From the NCBI GenBank assembly GCA_030144725.1, contig JASKMD010000015.1:3909810-3973809 (forward strand): a stretch of 64,000 nt of DNA, given 5' to 3'. The notes beneath the pieces were generated by a model. It made no database searches. It was given only the letters and a program-made list of their open reading frames with translations, and was not told the origin of the DNA. Positions 12,110-36,918 of the stretch are shown here, in pieces. Position 1 is the first letter of the stretch. Every line of letters starts with the position of its first letter. The DNA comes from Haematococcus lacustris (Eukaryota; Chlorophyta; Chlorophyceae; Chlamydomonadales; Haematococcaceae). Both the position numbers and the translations under genes were made by a program.

Positions 12110-14145
12110 AATGTAACAAAGCAACTCCGCCAGCACCGAGAAGAAGGACTGGCTAGCGGGGGGCACCGCACGGAACAGCTTGAGCTCAGCCAGGGCCGCC
12201 ACGTGAGCTTGCACCCGCGGGCTGATTCCTCGCGAAGGGGGTGCGGTGGGGTCGGTGATGACCCACGTGCTGAGGCCATGGGAGGGGTCTGCCAGCAAGC
12301 TGTGGGTCAGAGGCGGCCAGGGACGAACCCGGGGCGACCAGAGCTGGGCCAGCATCTTAGCCAGCATGGCCGCGCTGGTGACCCCCAGGTCGGGAAGCCC
12401 CACCCCTCCCTCCCCCCGGGGCATCACGCAGATGGCCTTGCTAGGGTAGAGGCGGCTGCTTTTGGGGCTGCGCTCTTAGGGCAGGTCTGAGGCTGCCACA
12501 AAGCGGTTGACAGCCAAGGCCATGGCCTACGCGAGAGGAGCGGAGGGTTGCACGAAGGCCATCTGGTAGATGGACTTGGAGGCCAGGCACTGTTGGGCCA
12601 CTTGCACCCGCCCTAGGAGGTTGAGGCCTTGGGGCCGTCAAGGGAGGGAGGCTGCCATCATGGCCGTGGCCGCCCCCCAGAAGGCGGCCTCGCTGGTGGC
12701 AGCGTAGGAGGCCGCCCCGAGAGGGACCCCCAGGTAATGCACGGGCACCCCCGCTCGGACAGCTGGGATGACCGACTGCGGCTCCTGCTCCCCACCCTGC
12801 TCCCGCCCGCCCTGCTGCTGTCCTTGCCCGCCACCTTCCCCCAGCCCACCCCCTAGCCCCTGCTCGCCCACCTGCCCCTGACCGCCCCCTTCCCCCCCGT
12901 CACCCCCCCAACCTCCCCTCCCTGCCTCCTCGGGGCCCGAGGCCCCTTGGTTACCCAGCCCGGGCTCTGGATGGGCGCACGGCAGGGCATAGCTCACACT
13001 CAACGCAGGGCCCCCATCGGCGCGGAACAGGCCCAGGGCCTCCACTACCACCTTCCCGTCTCTGACCCGATCGAGCACCACGATGGTGAGGTCGTCCGCA
13101 TACTCCTTGGAGGGGAGCGGGGGGGTCAGGGCGGCCCTGCGCACTGTTTTTTTGTTAAAAGGAGGAGCATTACAAGAGAGAGTGAGACTAAAGAAAAGAA
13201 GAAAAGAGAAGACTACAACAAAGATTACAATAAACAAGGTTCCCCCATACACGATCCCCAAACACCCCACCCAAACACGACGGTCCACACACCCCAAGCA
13301 AAGGTCCACACACCCCAAGCAACCTCCTCCCAAGGACAACGTCAAGACACTCCTCATACTAACGCCCTCCACCCTAGCTCTACACACCTCCCCAGACCCT
13401 CCTCACAAAACTACCCACACAAGCCTAAGGCCAGGCCCTCGACCTCGGTCCTAGAAGCCTACCCCCGATACTCAAACCAAGACCACCTAAGCCCCCGGTA
13501 CCCTAACACCCAGGTAAACCCCCGGGACCCATCCTACCCCACCCACTGAACGCACTACGCCCCCAGCAGCAGCCCTGCAGCTCAGGCTAGCTCGACGGGA
13601 AGGGGACGGGCCACTGCAAGGAGAGGCGAACAAGCAGCTCTCTCCCCCCATGCGCCCTGCCCTCCCCCTGTCTAGGCCTCCCTGCTGCCCTCTCCTCCTC
13701 CACTCCTCCTGCCCCAACCCTCCTCTCTGCCCCCTCCTGCCCTCCCCTCCGCTCCCTCCAAGGCTGCTTGGCAAACCAGCCCCCCGACGCCTCGGGCCAC
13801 AGCTGGTCGAAGTGGGCAGCGTCCAGCTCCGGGTCCTTGCCCTTGAACCAGGTGGAGGGCACAGCGCCGCAGAGGCCCACCCGGATGTCCCTCCCCACCC
13901 GATGCCAGTCACGCTTGACGGCCGTGGTGAGGGTGGAGATGATCTCCTCCACGACCCGCCTCGCCACCTGCTGTGGCTGCAGGGCTGTAGCGGCTCCTGA
14001 GCTGCGGAGGCGCCACACTGCGCCCATATAGGCCATGCGCAGACGGAGCTACAACAGGCTGTCAGGGGGCTGGAAGGGAGGGGCCTCGCCGCGGGTGGGG
14101 CGCCCACTGAGGAGCAGCATGGCGTGTAGCCCGAAGGGGGGCGGG

Positions 14146-14527
14146 TGTAAGAGTACACAACCGCACGGCAGAATGCATGGACAATCGTTGTTTTTTTTGT
14201 GTTGCATGCCTTGCCACGTCAGATGAATTACGTTGACACTGGGCGGTAGGGTTTAAAAAGGCGGAGTCCGAAGATACAGACAGTCATATACAGACCCAAG
14301 CTGATGTTCAGTTCCGACCTGAGCTCATTGTAATACTACGCCCTGTGCTCCTGTTGTTCCGCCAACAGCACAGCCTCCGCTGCAAGTACCGCAGCTAGGA
14401 AGTCTAGCCCTAGAAGCTCCAGCGCACGCTGAGAGTAGAGCTTCAACTCCTAGACCAGCCCTTGGCTGAGAAATCGTATTTTCAGCCAATAGCGCATGCA
14501 TCCGGCCCACTAGCGCGAACTGTTACA
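14146..14527 (+). repeat. 5' LTR
   Basis: This 382-bp direct repeat starts TGTAAGAGTACACAAC and ends CGAACTGTTACA. A GTTTAAAAAGGCGG stretch (about 14250) could be the TATA region of the element promoter. A candidate primer-binding region begins TGGTTTCCCTG at 14530, but no tRNA match could be assigned by eye. Confidence 0.93.
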
Positions 14528-14556
14528 CGTGGTTTCCCTGATAACGTTCATCTGCA

Positions 14557-16010
14557 GTGCCTCTTACTTTCGACGACGCTCTAGAAGTCGATCTTCCCTC
14601 CGGCGCGAGCACTCCTCGTAGTGACAGCCCCGCCTATAGTTCTCCGACCTCTACTAGCGATAGCCCAGCACCTAGCGCAAGCTACGGACCTATAGTGTCC
14701 CAGCAGCCTACTGGGTCGCACCCAGTAACCCGAGGAGCACCTCAGCTCCCTACTCAACCCCAACCAACACCTCTAGTTCAGCCATCCGCGGTTTCCCGCG
14801 AGACGCATCAGGCGTTGCATCGTTTCCCCGTTGCATATCCTTCAGAAGCGCAGCGGACTACTATGCTGGCCTTGCACGAGGCCAGGCACAGCAGCTTAGC
14901 CAACAGGGGGAGTACATTCAACAACTACTTAGCATCAACCAGCACACTTAGCCCCACCTCCACCCCCACCGCCACCCCGGCGGCCAACGCCTAACTCCTT
15001 AGTGCCACAACCAGCGCCGTTCACCCCCCGCAACCCCGCCCAACACCACCGGGAAGGGTACGACCACCGACAGCGGCAGCGACAGCGCCACCACTAGTCA
15101 TGGCACAGAACCCCGTCATGGGAGACATAGTAGCAGCCTTCCAAGCACTAGGGAATACCATGCAGCACGTTGTCCAGACTCAGCAGCAACATGTGCAACA
15201 CAATCAGACAGGAGGACATGGCTTGGTGAAGTTACAGAGGTACAATCGTATGATGGCAACAGTAGCGCTTCAGCATGGTTGTTTCAAGTTGAAGAGGTTT
15301 TCAGTCTCACTCCTGGGTTGACGGACGAGCAGAAGATCATCTCCACTGGTGTAAGACTCACCGGTACAGCAGCCGCCTGGTATCTCTCGGTGCGGTCCAC
15401 AACCGTTCCTCCCTTTACCTGGGACACCTTTAAGGCAGCCCTGCAAGCAGCCTTCCTAACACAATCTGAGTCAGCCAAGGCTAGAGATCAACTACACCTA
15501 GCCAGGCAGAAGCCTAACCAATCTGCACAGTCCTTCGCCACCTTCTTGCGTGGCTTGTTCATGCACATACCTAACATCACAGTGGATGAGCAGCTAGACC
15601 GGCTGCGCCGTGGCCTGCACCCACACCTCACGGCCATGGTAGACATTCACTCCCCAACAACCTTTGAACAGGCTGTCAAGATAGCAGTGGCCCATGACTC
15701 AGCATGCCGTGACGCTGGCCTCTCCACAGCCGTCCCCATGCAGCTAGGTCTACTGCGGCAAGCCAAGCAGCAGCAGCCCCGCGGTCAGCGCGAGACTCCT
15801 AACACCACACATAGCTCAGCCCCTAAACCTGCCCAGGACGCCAAGCCCCGCTACCAGCGTCTCACAGACGACGAGCGAGCCTGGTACACTGCTCACAACA
15901 AGTGCACCTTCTGCCGCCAAGAGGGCCACCTAGTGCAAGACTGCCAACATCCCGGCAAGAAGGGGCCAAAAAACTGGAAAGACCGGCCTCCCAACCATGC
16001 CAAGACTTAG
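14557..16010 (+). CDS. gag: Chromovirus Gag (frame-disrupted)
   Basis: Gag forms the nucleoprotein particle of the element. Three open segments carry it: 14557-14994 (Ser/Pro/Thr-rich N-terminus), 15100 to about 15215, and about 15200-16010 in a different frame. The last has the retrotransposon-gag capsid region (about 15300-15660, with AAWYLSVRS and FATFLRGLF) and a CCHC zinc knuckle CTFCRQEGHLVQDC (CX2CX4HX4C, about 15900-15945), then a basic tail. The capsid region reads continuously only if the frame changes near 15215. No ATG opens the first segment, so the start is unclear. Either this copy is broken or sequence errors are present. Confidence 0.8.
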
Positions 16011-16029
16011 CCGCTAGACAGCCAACCCT

Positions 16030-16165
16030 GGCAGCCATGCTGATTTACTAGTGTTTGCGGGCACTTACAAGGGCCATAGTGTAAGGGTGTTGATTGATGG
16101 TGGCGCTACTGGCTCGTTCATCGACTCAGCTTTTTGTGCGAAGTTTGACATTCAGACATTCAGAG
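16030..16165 (+). other. Protease active-site segment in a shifted frame
   Basis: The codons around 16087-16125 read [14 protein letters not shown], which matches the retroviral-type aspartic protease active-site loop. They are in a different frame from the following pol segment, so a frame change near 16150 separates the catalytic Asp from the rest of the protease. Confidence 0.75.
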
Positions 16166-19100
16166 AGCCCTCACTACATCAGCCTCGCCGATGGACACCA
16201 ACAGCCTAGCAACGCTATGATACCCAATGCGCGTTTCAGGCTGGGTACCTACAAGGGCGAACAGACATTGCATGTCACGCAGCTGCACGACTTCGACATC
16301 ATTCTGGGTAAGCCCTGGCTTGCAGAGATCAACCCCCGCATCGACTGGAAGGCGAACATCATGCGCTTCCAGCATGCAAGTCGTCAGCACACACTTCGGC
16401 CTCCGGCCAAGCAGCCAGGCACCTCAGACACTGCTAACAACCCTTTGCTCATTAGCTCAGCGCAGCTCCGCACAGCAGTCAGCGACAAGTGTCCAGTCTT
16501 CCTAGTTTCCATTACTCCGGCTGATAGCAAGGCCGAGACTAGTCATCAGGTCCTGGATTGTGCACCCATTGTGCAGGAGTATGCGGATGTGTTCCCAGCA
16601 GACTTGCCACGGGGACTCCCACCAGAACGCTCAGTCGACCACCGCATAGAGCTTCAGCAGGCCAAGCCGCCACCGGCACGGCCCATCTACAATGTATCCA
16701 GCGGTGAGCTAGCTGAGTTAAAACAACAGATAGGGGATCTCTTCGACAAGGGCTTCATCCGCCCTAGCACCTCCCCCTACGCATCTGGTGTGTTGCTTGT
16801 GCGCAAGAAGGACGGTTCATTTCGCATGTGCATAGACTACCGCCCTCTCAACCGTCTCACCATTAAGAACAAGTACCCATTACCTCGTGTTGACACACTG
16901 TTAGATCAGCTCCATGGCGCACAGGTGTTCAGCAAGTTAGACCTGCGCCAGGGATACCATCAGATCCGGGTCGCACCCGAGGACATCCATAAGACAGCTT
17001 TCCGCACACGTTACGGTCACTTTGAGTTCACGGTGCTGCCATTTGGGCTGTGCAACGCGCCTGCCACATTCCAGCGCCTCATGAACGACATTTTGCATGA
17101 TCTCTTAGATGACTGCGTCTTAGTGTATTTAGATGACATCCTCATCTTCTCTCGCACCCCGCAGGAGCATACCGCTCACCTTCGGCGCGTGCTAGACCTG
17201 CTCCGCAAGCACAAACTCTATGCCAAGCTCTCCAAGTGTGAGTTCGGCATGGATCAGACAACCTTCCTAGGTCACATCATCTCCGCCTCTGGCATCGCAT
17301 GCGATCCTGCCAAGGTAGCTGCGGTTCAGTCCTGGCCCACACCCACCACTGTGCATGAGGTGCGCAGTTTCTTGGGCCTAGCCAACTACTACCGGCGTTT
17401 CGTTAGAAATGTCTCAACCATAGCTGCACCTCTCACGGCCCTAACCAGAGCTGACGGGCACGACAAGCAGGGTGTCGTGGCATGGGGTCAGGCCCAGCAG
17501 TCAGCCTTTGACGCTCTGAAGCAGGCACTCATCACCACACCGGTTCTCATCGCTCCAGATCCTTCACAGCCCTACACGCTACGGTGTGACGCATCCACAG
17601 TCGGCATTGGTGCCGTGCTCTCTCAGGGTACCGGCTCAGCCGAGCGGGTGGTGGCCTACTACTCCCGTAAGCTACTACCAGCGGAACAGAACTATCCCAC
17701 CCATGAGCAGGAGCTCTTGTCTCTGGTGGAGGCCCTCAAAGTGTGGCGTCACTACCTTCTAGGTGCGTCATTCCATCTACTCACAGACAATTGGGCTACT
17801 AAGCACATCCAGACACAGCCTCGCCTCGACTGCCGTCGCCAAGCGCGGTGGATGGAAGTCATTCAAGAATACGATTGCATCATAGATCACATTCCCGGCA
17901 AGCAAAATGTAGTGGCAGATGCACTGTCACGCCGCTCGGATTATCACCTTTTCACCGTCGGGCGACGGGTACAACACACCCCCGCCCACGCCGCAGAGTC
18001 GGCCATCTCCATCAGCCTTCCACGGCTTCAACACATACGCGATGCTGCGGCTACAGATCCACAGTATCAGCGTCATCTCGCTGCCGCCCTCAAGGGACGC
18101 GCACGGCAGTTCTCCGTCCAGGACAGTTTGCTATATCACACAGGCCGAGGGGCTTCCCTGTTGTACATCCCAGCAGGCCCTTTGCGTACCGACCTGTTGT
18201 GTGAGGCACACGACGTCCCCACTTCTGGCCACCTTGGTCGGGACAAAACCTATCAGCGGTTGTCTCGCCTAGTCTTCTGGCCACGCATGGCAGCCGCAGT
18301 GCATGACTACATCCGCACTTGCACCCACTGCCAGCGAAACAAGTCTAGCACCACAAAACCCTTTGGCCTTTTGCAGCCTTTGCCCGTGCCCCAGCACCGG
18401 TGGGAGCAGGTTAGCATGGATCTGATCACCCAGCTGCCTGTAACCCCGACTGGCCACGACGCCATTGTCGTCTTTGTGGACAAGCTGACTAAGATGATTC
18501 ACACGGTCCCCACCACCACAACCGTGTCAGCCCCTGATTTGGCTCAGCTTTTCTTCGACTCCGTCTTCAGATACCACGGCCTCCCCAAGGTCATCATCTC
18601 CGATCGGGACCCCCGGTTCACATCCACATTCTGGCAACAACTATTTGCCAAGACCGGGACACACCTGAACATATCCACAGCCAATCACCCCCAGACTGAC
18701 GGTCAGACCGAGCGCGCTAACCGCACCCTCGAAGACATGTCGTGTAACTACGTCTCGCCTCACCACACAGACTGGGACAATCACCTCACCGCTGCTGAGT
18801 TTGCCTACAATGCATCTGTGCAGGCCAGCACTGGTTACTCACCCTTCATGCTCAACTCTGGCCAGGAACCTCACACACCATTGTCTCTAGCAGTGCATAC
18901 CGCTGCGCCAGTACAGGTCACACCTGCGACCAGCGAGACCGCAACAGCCTTCCTGCAGCGCATGGCAACCAACATTGCTGCTGCCAGCCAACATCTTGTC
19001 AAAGCCCAACAGCGGCAAGTCAAGCATGCTAACGCCCAACGCCAGGATCACAAGTTTGCAGTTGGCGACATGGTTTACATCTGTGACAGCTTATTCACTC

Positions 19101-19324
19101 ACATGAGGCCCGGCTCACAAGCAGCCAGCGCGGCACGCAAGTTCACACCAAGGCAGCATGGCCCATTCAAGGTTCTAGAAGTGGTCACGCCTGTTGCTCT
19201 GCGGCTCCAGCTACCTGCCACGTGGAAGTCAGTCCACCCAGTAGTACACGTGTCGCATGTCAAGTTGCACCACGACAGCAGCGCGCAGTTCCCCACTCGC
19301 AACCCCGCCCCCCCACATCATTGA
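16094..19324 (+). CDS. pol: Chromovirus Pol polyprotein
   Basis: This 1076-codon frame encodes the replication enzymes of the element. In order it shows: the C-terminal part of the aspartic protease with the [10 protein letters not shown] motif; reverse transcriptase (about 16690-17300, with [15 protein letters not shown], and the catalytic YLDD); RNase H ([16 protein letters not shown], near 17580); integrase with an HHCC zinc domain ([10 protein letters not shown] ... CTHCQRNK, about 18210-18345); and the DDE core ([17 protein letters not shown], and the E of a [10 protein letters not shown] segment). The protease active site lies in another frame just upstream. The chromodomain follows in another frame after a C run near 19308. 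The domain content is diagnostic for Ty3/gypsy chromoviruses. Confidence 0.93.
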   Translation: MMVALLARSSTQLFVRSLTFRHSESPHYISLADGHQQPSNAMIPNARFRLGTYKGEQTLHVTQLHDFDIILGKPWLAEINPRIDWKANIMRFQHASRQHTLRPPAKQPGTSDTANNPLLISSAQLRTAVSDKCPVFLVSITPADSKAETSHQVLDCAPIVQEYADVFPADLPRGLPPERSVDHRIELQQAKPPPARPIYNVSSGELAELKQQIGDLFDKGFIRPSTSPYASGVLLVRKKDGSFRMCIDYRPLNRLTIKNKYPLPRVDTLLDQLHGAQVFSKLDLRQGYHQIRVAPEDIHKTAFRTRYGHFEFTVLPFGLCNAPATFQRLMNDILHDLLDDCVLVYLDDILIFSRTPQEHTAHLRRVLDLLRKHKLYAKLSKCEFGMDQTTFLGHIISASGIACDPAKVAAVQSWPTPTTVHEVRSFLGLANYYRRFVRNVSTIAAPLTALTRADGHDKQGVVAWGQAQQSAFDALKQALITTPVLIAPDPSQPYTLRCDASTVGIGAVLSQGTGSAERVVAYYSRKLLPAEQNYPTHEQELLSLVEALKVWRHYLLGASFHLLTDNWATKHIQTQPRLDCRRQARWMEVIQEYDCIIDHIPGKQNVVADALSRRSDYHLFTVGRRVQHTPAHAAESAISISLPRLQHIRDAAATDPQYQRHLAAALKGRARQFSVQDSLLYHTGRGASLLYIPAGPLRTDLLCEAHDVPTSGHLGRDKTYQRLSRLVFWPRMAAAVHDYIRTCTHCQRNKSSTTKPFGLLQPLPVPQHRWEQVSMDLITQLPVTPTGHDAIVVFVDKLTKMIHTVPTTTTVSAPDLAQLFFDSVFRYHGLPKVIISDRDPRFTSTFWQQLFAKTGTHLNISTANHPQTDGQTERANRTLEDMSCNYVSPHHTDWDNHLTAAEFAYNASVQASTGYSPFMLNSGQEPHTPLSLAVHTAAPVQVTPATSETATAFLQRMATNIAAASQHLVKAQQRQVKHANAQRQDHKFAVGDMVYICDSLFTHMRPGSQAASAARKFTPRQHGPFKVLEVVTPVALRLQLPATWKSVHPVVHVSHVKLHHDSSAQFPTRNPAPPHH

Positions 19325-19547
19325 CGGTGAAGCTCACTACCATGTAGAAGCCTTCCGCAACCATCGCTTCTTGCGCGGCCAGCTCCAGATGCAGGTGAAG
19401 TGGTTGGGACACCCCGAACACGACAACACATGGGTACCAGTGGCTCAACTACGCGAAGACATGACTGACAACGTAATGAAGAAGTTGTTGCGCACGTACG
19501 CTTTCCGCACCAAGCAGTCCAAGGGTTGGATGACCGAGCCAGCCTAA
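19257..19547 (+). other. Chromodomain segment in a shifted frame
   Basis: The frame ending at 19547 contains YHVEAFRNHRFLRG then QVKWLGHPEHDNTWVP, a typical chromodomain (aromatic residues and KWxG...TWEP-like core). In chromoviruses this domain sits at the integrase C-terminus and can guide integration to heterochromatin. The pol frame stops at 19324, so a one-base change in the C run near 19308 would be needed to join them. Confidence 0.8.
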
Positions 19548-19666
19548 GATAGGGTAGGATGTGCTTTGACACATGCTTTGCCTGCCTGTTGCTGCTTTGG
19601 TGTCTTGTTGCATTGGTGTTGTTTGTCTGCCACATCTCACTGCACGCTTCGGGACGAAGCTCTTCC

Positions 19667-19680
19667 CAAGTGGGGGAGAG
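19667..19680 (+). other. Polypurine tract of the chromovirus
   Basis: A purine-only run lies immediately upstream of the 3' LTR, the standard position of the plus-strand primer in LTR retrotransposons. Confidence 0.75.
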
Positions 19681-20062
19681 TGTAAGAGTACACAACCGCA
19701 CGGCAGAATGCATGGACAATCGTTGTTTTTTTTGTGTTGCATGCCTTGCCACGTCAGATGAATTACGTTGACACTAGGCGGTAGGGTTTAAAAAGGCGGA
19801 GTCCGAAGATACAGACAGTCATATACAGACCCAAGCTGATGTTCAGTTCCGACCTGAGCTCATTGTAATACTACGCCCTGTGCTCCTGTTGTTCCGCCAA
19901 CAGCACAGCCTCCGCTGCAAGTACCGCAGCTAGTAAGTCTAGCCCTAGAAGCTCCAGCGCACGCTGAGAGTAGAGCTTCAACTCCTAGACCAGCCCTTGG
20001 CTGAGAAATCGTATTTTCAGCCAATAGCGCATGCATCCGGCCCACTAGCGCGAACTGTTACA
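19681..20062 (+). repeat. 3' LTR
   Basis: This is the second copy of the LTR. It differs from the 5' copy at two sites (A versus G near 19776; T versus G near 19935). It is preceded directly by a purine-rich tract, AAGTGGGGGAGAG, ending at 19680, the likely polypurine tract for plus-strand priming. Confidence 0.93.
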
Positions 20063-20314
20063 GCGGGTGCCTGTGAGGTGGCCATACACGTCCAGCACCC
20101 ACTCCCAGGCTGGGGCCACGGCGGTGCAGGTCAGGAAGGCGTGGGTGAGGGTCTCCAAGTGCCCCGGCTGGCAGAAGCGGCAGGCGGAAGAGCCCGGGGC
20201 AGCCGTACCCTTGAGGATGTGGCCCCACAAGGCCCCCACCATGAGGCTGGCGTGGAGAGCCCGCCAGGCCACGATGACATGCTCCCTGGCGGAGGGTGGG
20301 GTCGAGCAGCTCCT

Positions 20315-20918
20315 TCCAATCGGCTCGACCTCCGCCAGGGGCCTCCGGCCTTCTGACGTCGGTCTCAAGCGTTCACTCTGAACTGATTCGGTGTTCACTC
20401 TGAACTGCTTCGTTTACAAACCCGGAAAAGCTGCGTCATTGCAGTTATCCTCATCATATTGACGCCTGTATTTGTCCCTATACCTCAAGTACATAAAAGT
20501 TTCGTGGCTGAGAAGCGGCGTCGTTTCGATTACGAGGGTCAGCTGTGACACGCCTAATAAAATGTTCGCATGGGTCGGTTTGGGTCACACAGGCCACCTC
20601 AGGACATCGCGTTTGCACCAGCCCGCTCTATAGCTCAAGCCGTGTCTGTGTCGCTGGCCTCTAGTTCGGCCGCGATGGTGGTGGGCGAAGATGTTTCCCC
20701 GCGGATGAGCCTATAGTAGTGGTCTCTATCACTGGGCATCGCACAAATTGTTCCAGCGACGAGTTTCAAAATCACGTGACTGTCCAGTCGAGCGCAACAG
20801 GAGCCGGAGGTGCATCTATAGTCCTAGTTTGCTCAGGTACGTGGCGTAATACCAATAAACGCGACATGCCCCATGCCTTGACTGACCAGAATTCGGTGTT
20901 TCTCTGACTGGCGCCAGG
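20315..20918. other. Intergenic stretch, no gene seen
   Basis: The 5' border of LINE copy F is at about 20314. A short direct repeat GTTCACTCTGAACTG occurs at about 20369 and 20392. The sequence 'gacgcctgtatttgtccctatacctca' near 20460 resembles part of the small element at 25300-25335. I see no coding region. Confidence 0.5.
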
Positions 20919-21613
20919 CACTAGCCAGGGCTCCATCCGCGACCGTTGGCACACACATGTGTCCGTAGCAAGCACATCTACACAACAGGTAAGGTTGCTG
21001 CAACATGCAAGTGAGGTGTGAGTGACAGCGTCTCAGCAAGCCCATGGCACGCCCAGCCATGCCACAGCCATGAGAACTAATAAAATGGTATGCCTCTTAG
21101 CTTGTGGCCTGTTTGCACCCAAATGAAAGTACAGCCCAAGTTTCATGTGGCACTGGCGATTCGTTCAGCACTAACATGGGTATGCAACCCCACAACCTCA
21201 TGTCCTCTCACTACCACCATGTGCCATCCTATTCGGCTGCAGGAAGGCATGCCAAGGTTCCAGCACCCCAACCAGTAGCAGTGAGGGGCAGGGAGGGGCA
21301 AGGCTGCAGGGGCAGGGGGGTGGGCTGGCGCATGTGGCTGCAGGTCCTGCCCGGCGTCCTTCCACCATCCTGGCAGCTGGCAGTGCCACATGAAACTTGG
21401 GCTGTAGTTCCATTGGGGTAATAACAGGCCACTAGCAAAGTGGCATACGATTTTATTAGTTCTCATGGCTGTGGCATGGCTGGGCGTGCCATGGGCTTGC
21501 TGTGAAGCTGTCACTCACACCTCATTTGCATGTTGCAGCAACCTTACCTATTGTGTAGATGTGCTTGCAACGGACACATGTGTGTGACAATGGTCGCGGA
21601 TGGAGCCCTGGCT
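20919..21613. mobile_element. Foldback-like inverted-repeat element
   Basis: The segment begins CTAGCCAGGGCTCC (20919) and ends GGAGCCCTGGCTAG (21613). Its two arms of about 230 bp are inverted copies of each other, including the ends of both arms around 21060/21470 and 21140/21390. The loop of roughly 200 bp has no recognisable protein. No clear target duplication is visible. It may be a non-autonomous foldback/MITE-type DNA element, or an inverted duplication. It ends exactly where the next LINE fragment begins. Confidence 0.7.
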
Positions 21614-21960
21614 AGGAAGACCATATGGTCGCTATCATACCAATCCTACTAGGCATAGGGGGCATAACCTACGAAGCGCACACACAGCAACACCTCTTGA
21701 CCCTCGGGATCACACAAGCCAACACTACCAAGGTGCTCAACAAGTTAACTAGACACGCTATGGAGGCAGCCCACTCTATTGCAAAGACAAGCTACAGACT
21801 TAGGGCTACCAAAGTGGGGGGAGGGTAGGGGGGACGCCTCTTCTTTGGCTGGATGGTGGGAGCAGGCCGCGCCCCAGGCGGTAGCTCCTCCCTTAATGCA
21901 CGCCGGTGAATACCAGAGTAGTCTTCTTCTTCTTCTTTCTTCTTCTTCAGCGGGATACAG
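21614..21960 (+). mobile_element. 3' end of a second LINE
   Basis: A short open frame (about 21625-21828) reads VAIIPILLGIGG, then an alpha-helical tail ending KVGGG and a stop. It resembles the extreme C-terminus that follows RT in several LINEs. The 3' region (about 21866-21950) ends in a CTT-rich tail and matches the SINE tail at 12036-12098 (shared core CTCCCTTAATGCACGC and GAGTAGTCTT). The element is 5'-truncated at about 21614. Assignment to a LINE clade is not possible by eye. Confidence 0.6.
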
Positions 21961-22110
21961 CGCAAAAGTACGATTGCAACGCACCAGGCGCAATTGCTAT
22001 CCGTGGCCTATGGGCTCCGTTCGTCAAAACTTGAATTTTCCTCAGGGCGTGTCACAGCTGAACGAGGGGTAGGGTTCTTGTCAGTCGGGGCCACCTACAT
22101 GATAACCCCA

Positions 22111-36418
<14,308 letters not shown>

Positions 36419-36918
36419 AATCCATGACGCGCACGTAGTGGTGGCAGCAACACTAGCCGCAGTCCCACTTTACAGGGCTCCAGGCCTGGGCAACTGGCCA
36501 TGCTGCTTGAGCGTCAGAGGTGTCATTGTGGCTGCTGATAATACCCTACGGTACCCTGCTGCAGAAACGGTGGACCCGTGCATGCCATGCATGGTCCCAC
36601 ATGGTGCAAGGCCCTTGGCAAGGGGAAGGAATCAGGGGTCAGGCACTGTTGACCACCTGAAGACAGGCCCTGTGTGGTATTGACCCGCATCTCCTCGGGC
36701 TAGGGTGTGGATGGACACAAAAGATGCGGATAGCTTTAAAGTACAACGTATGAATTGTCAAGCTGGAGCTTATGCATAGTCAGCAGAGAAAACTCTTCAG
36801 CTAGATTGCCACACTCGGGATGCCCGGACATGACATGCCGGCGTATACTTTGAGTGTCCACACTGCGTGGAGTCCCTACATAAGGAGCGCACATGCACCA
36901 ATCCAGAGCGCACTACAT
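36419..36918. promoter_or_regulatory. Divergent 5' region of PEX1 and dCMP deaminase
   Basis: About 500 bp separate the two start codons of oppositely transcribed genes, so both promoters must lie here or in the first exons. Palindromic phrases such as GCATGCCATGCATGG (about 36580) are visible. I cannot identify a defined promoter element. Confidence 0.5.

Larger units (their letters stand above)
9596..13146 (-). mobile_element. LINE copy E (long type, holds a SINE)
   Basis: This 3551-bp copy keeps the segment (about 11632-12759) that the short copies lack. On the minus strand it reads, in order: RT motif YADD (about 13091-13102); a YLGVPLG block near 12720; a region resembling the connection after LINE RT domains with PRGEGGVGLPDLGV near 12400; a CRFC...H...C zinc-finger (zf-RVT-like) near 10700; and the C-terminal block to about 10040. 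The zinc-finger frame is intact here, unlike copies A-D. The coding region is broken by the shared stop, by a frameshift at a C run after the zinc finger, and by a SINE at 11918-12098. Lineage within LINEs is not certain; the C-terminal zinc finger recalls L1-type plant elements. Confidence 0.85.
1..14145 (-). repeat. Head-to-tail array of 5'-truncated LINE copies
   Basis: Six copies of one LINE segment lie in the same orientation, coding on the minus strand. Successive landmarks recur at 378, 2793, 5208, 7622 and 10038 (period about 2415) and then at 13587, because the fifth copy is about 1.1 kb longer. Each junction has the same form. A plus-strand T run (2352, 4767, 7181, 9596, 13147), which is the poly(A) tail of one copy, directly abuts the 5' end of the neighbour just upstream of the reverse transcriptase YADD motif. 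The array is GC-rich. All copies share an in-frame stop before the C-terminal block, so it was amplified from an already dead copy. The left edge is outside the window. Confidence 0.9.
14146..20062 (+). mobile_element. Ty3/gypsy chromovirus (LTR retrotransposon)
   Basis: The element has two 382-bp LTRs beginning TG and ending CA, and a 5-bp target duplication GCGGG (14141-14145 and 20063-20067). Domain order is gag, protease, reverse transcriptase, RNase H, integrase, then a chromodomain. This order with the chromodomain defines chromoviruses of the Metaviridae. The LTRs differ at only two positions seen by eye, so insertion is recent. Even so, protease, gag and chromodomain are in shifted frames, so this copy is probably defective or contains sequencing errors at short runs. 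Confidence 0.95.
13147..20314 (-). mobile_element. LINE copy F (5'-truncated, split by an LTR retrotransposon)
   Basis: The 3' part lies at 13147-14145. The rest resumes at 20063 after a 5.9-kb retrotransposon and continues to about 20314, where similarity to the other copies stops. The copy is therefore truncated earlier at its 5' end than A-E and contains only the zinc-finger and C-terminal regions. Its zinc-finger frame is intact, as in copy E. It marks the right border of the array. Confidence 0.85.

Noticed and set aside
1..14145. CRISPR-like or bacterial repeat array
   Set aside because: Units are about 2.4 kb, carry reverse-transcriptase and zinc-finger motifs and poly(A) tails, and the surrounding genes are spliced eukaryotic genes.
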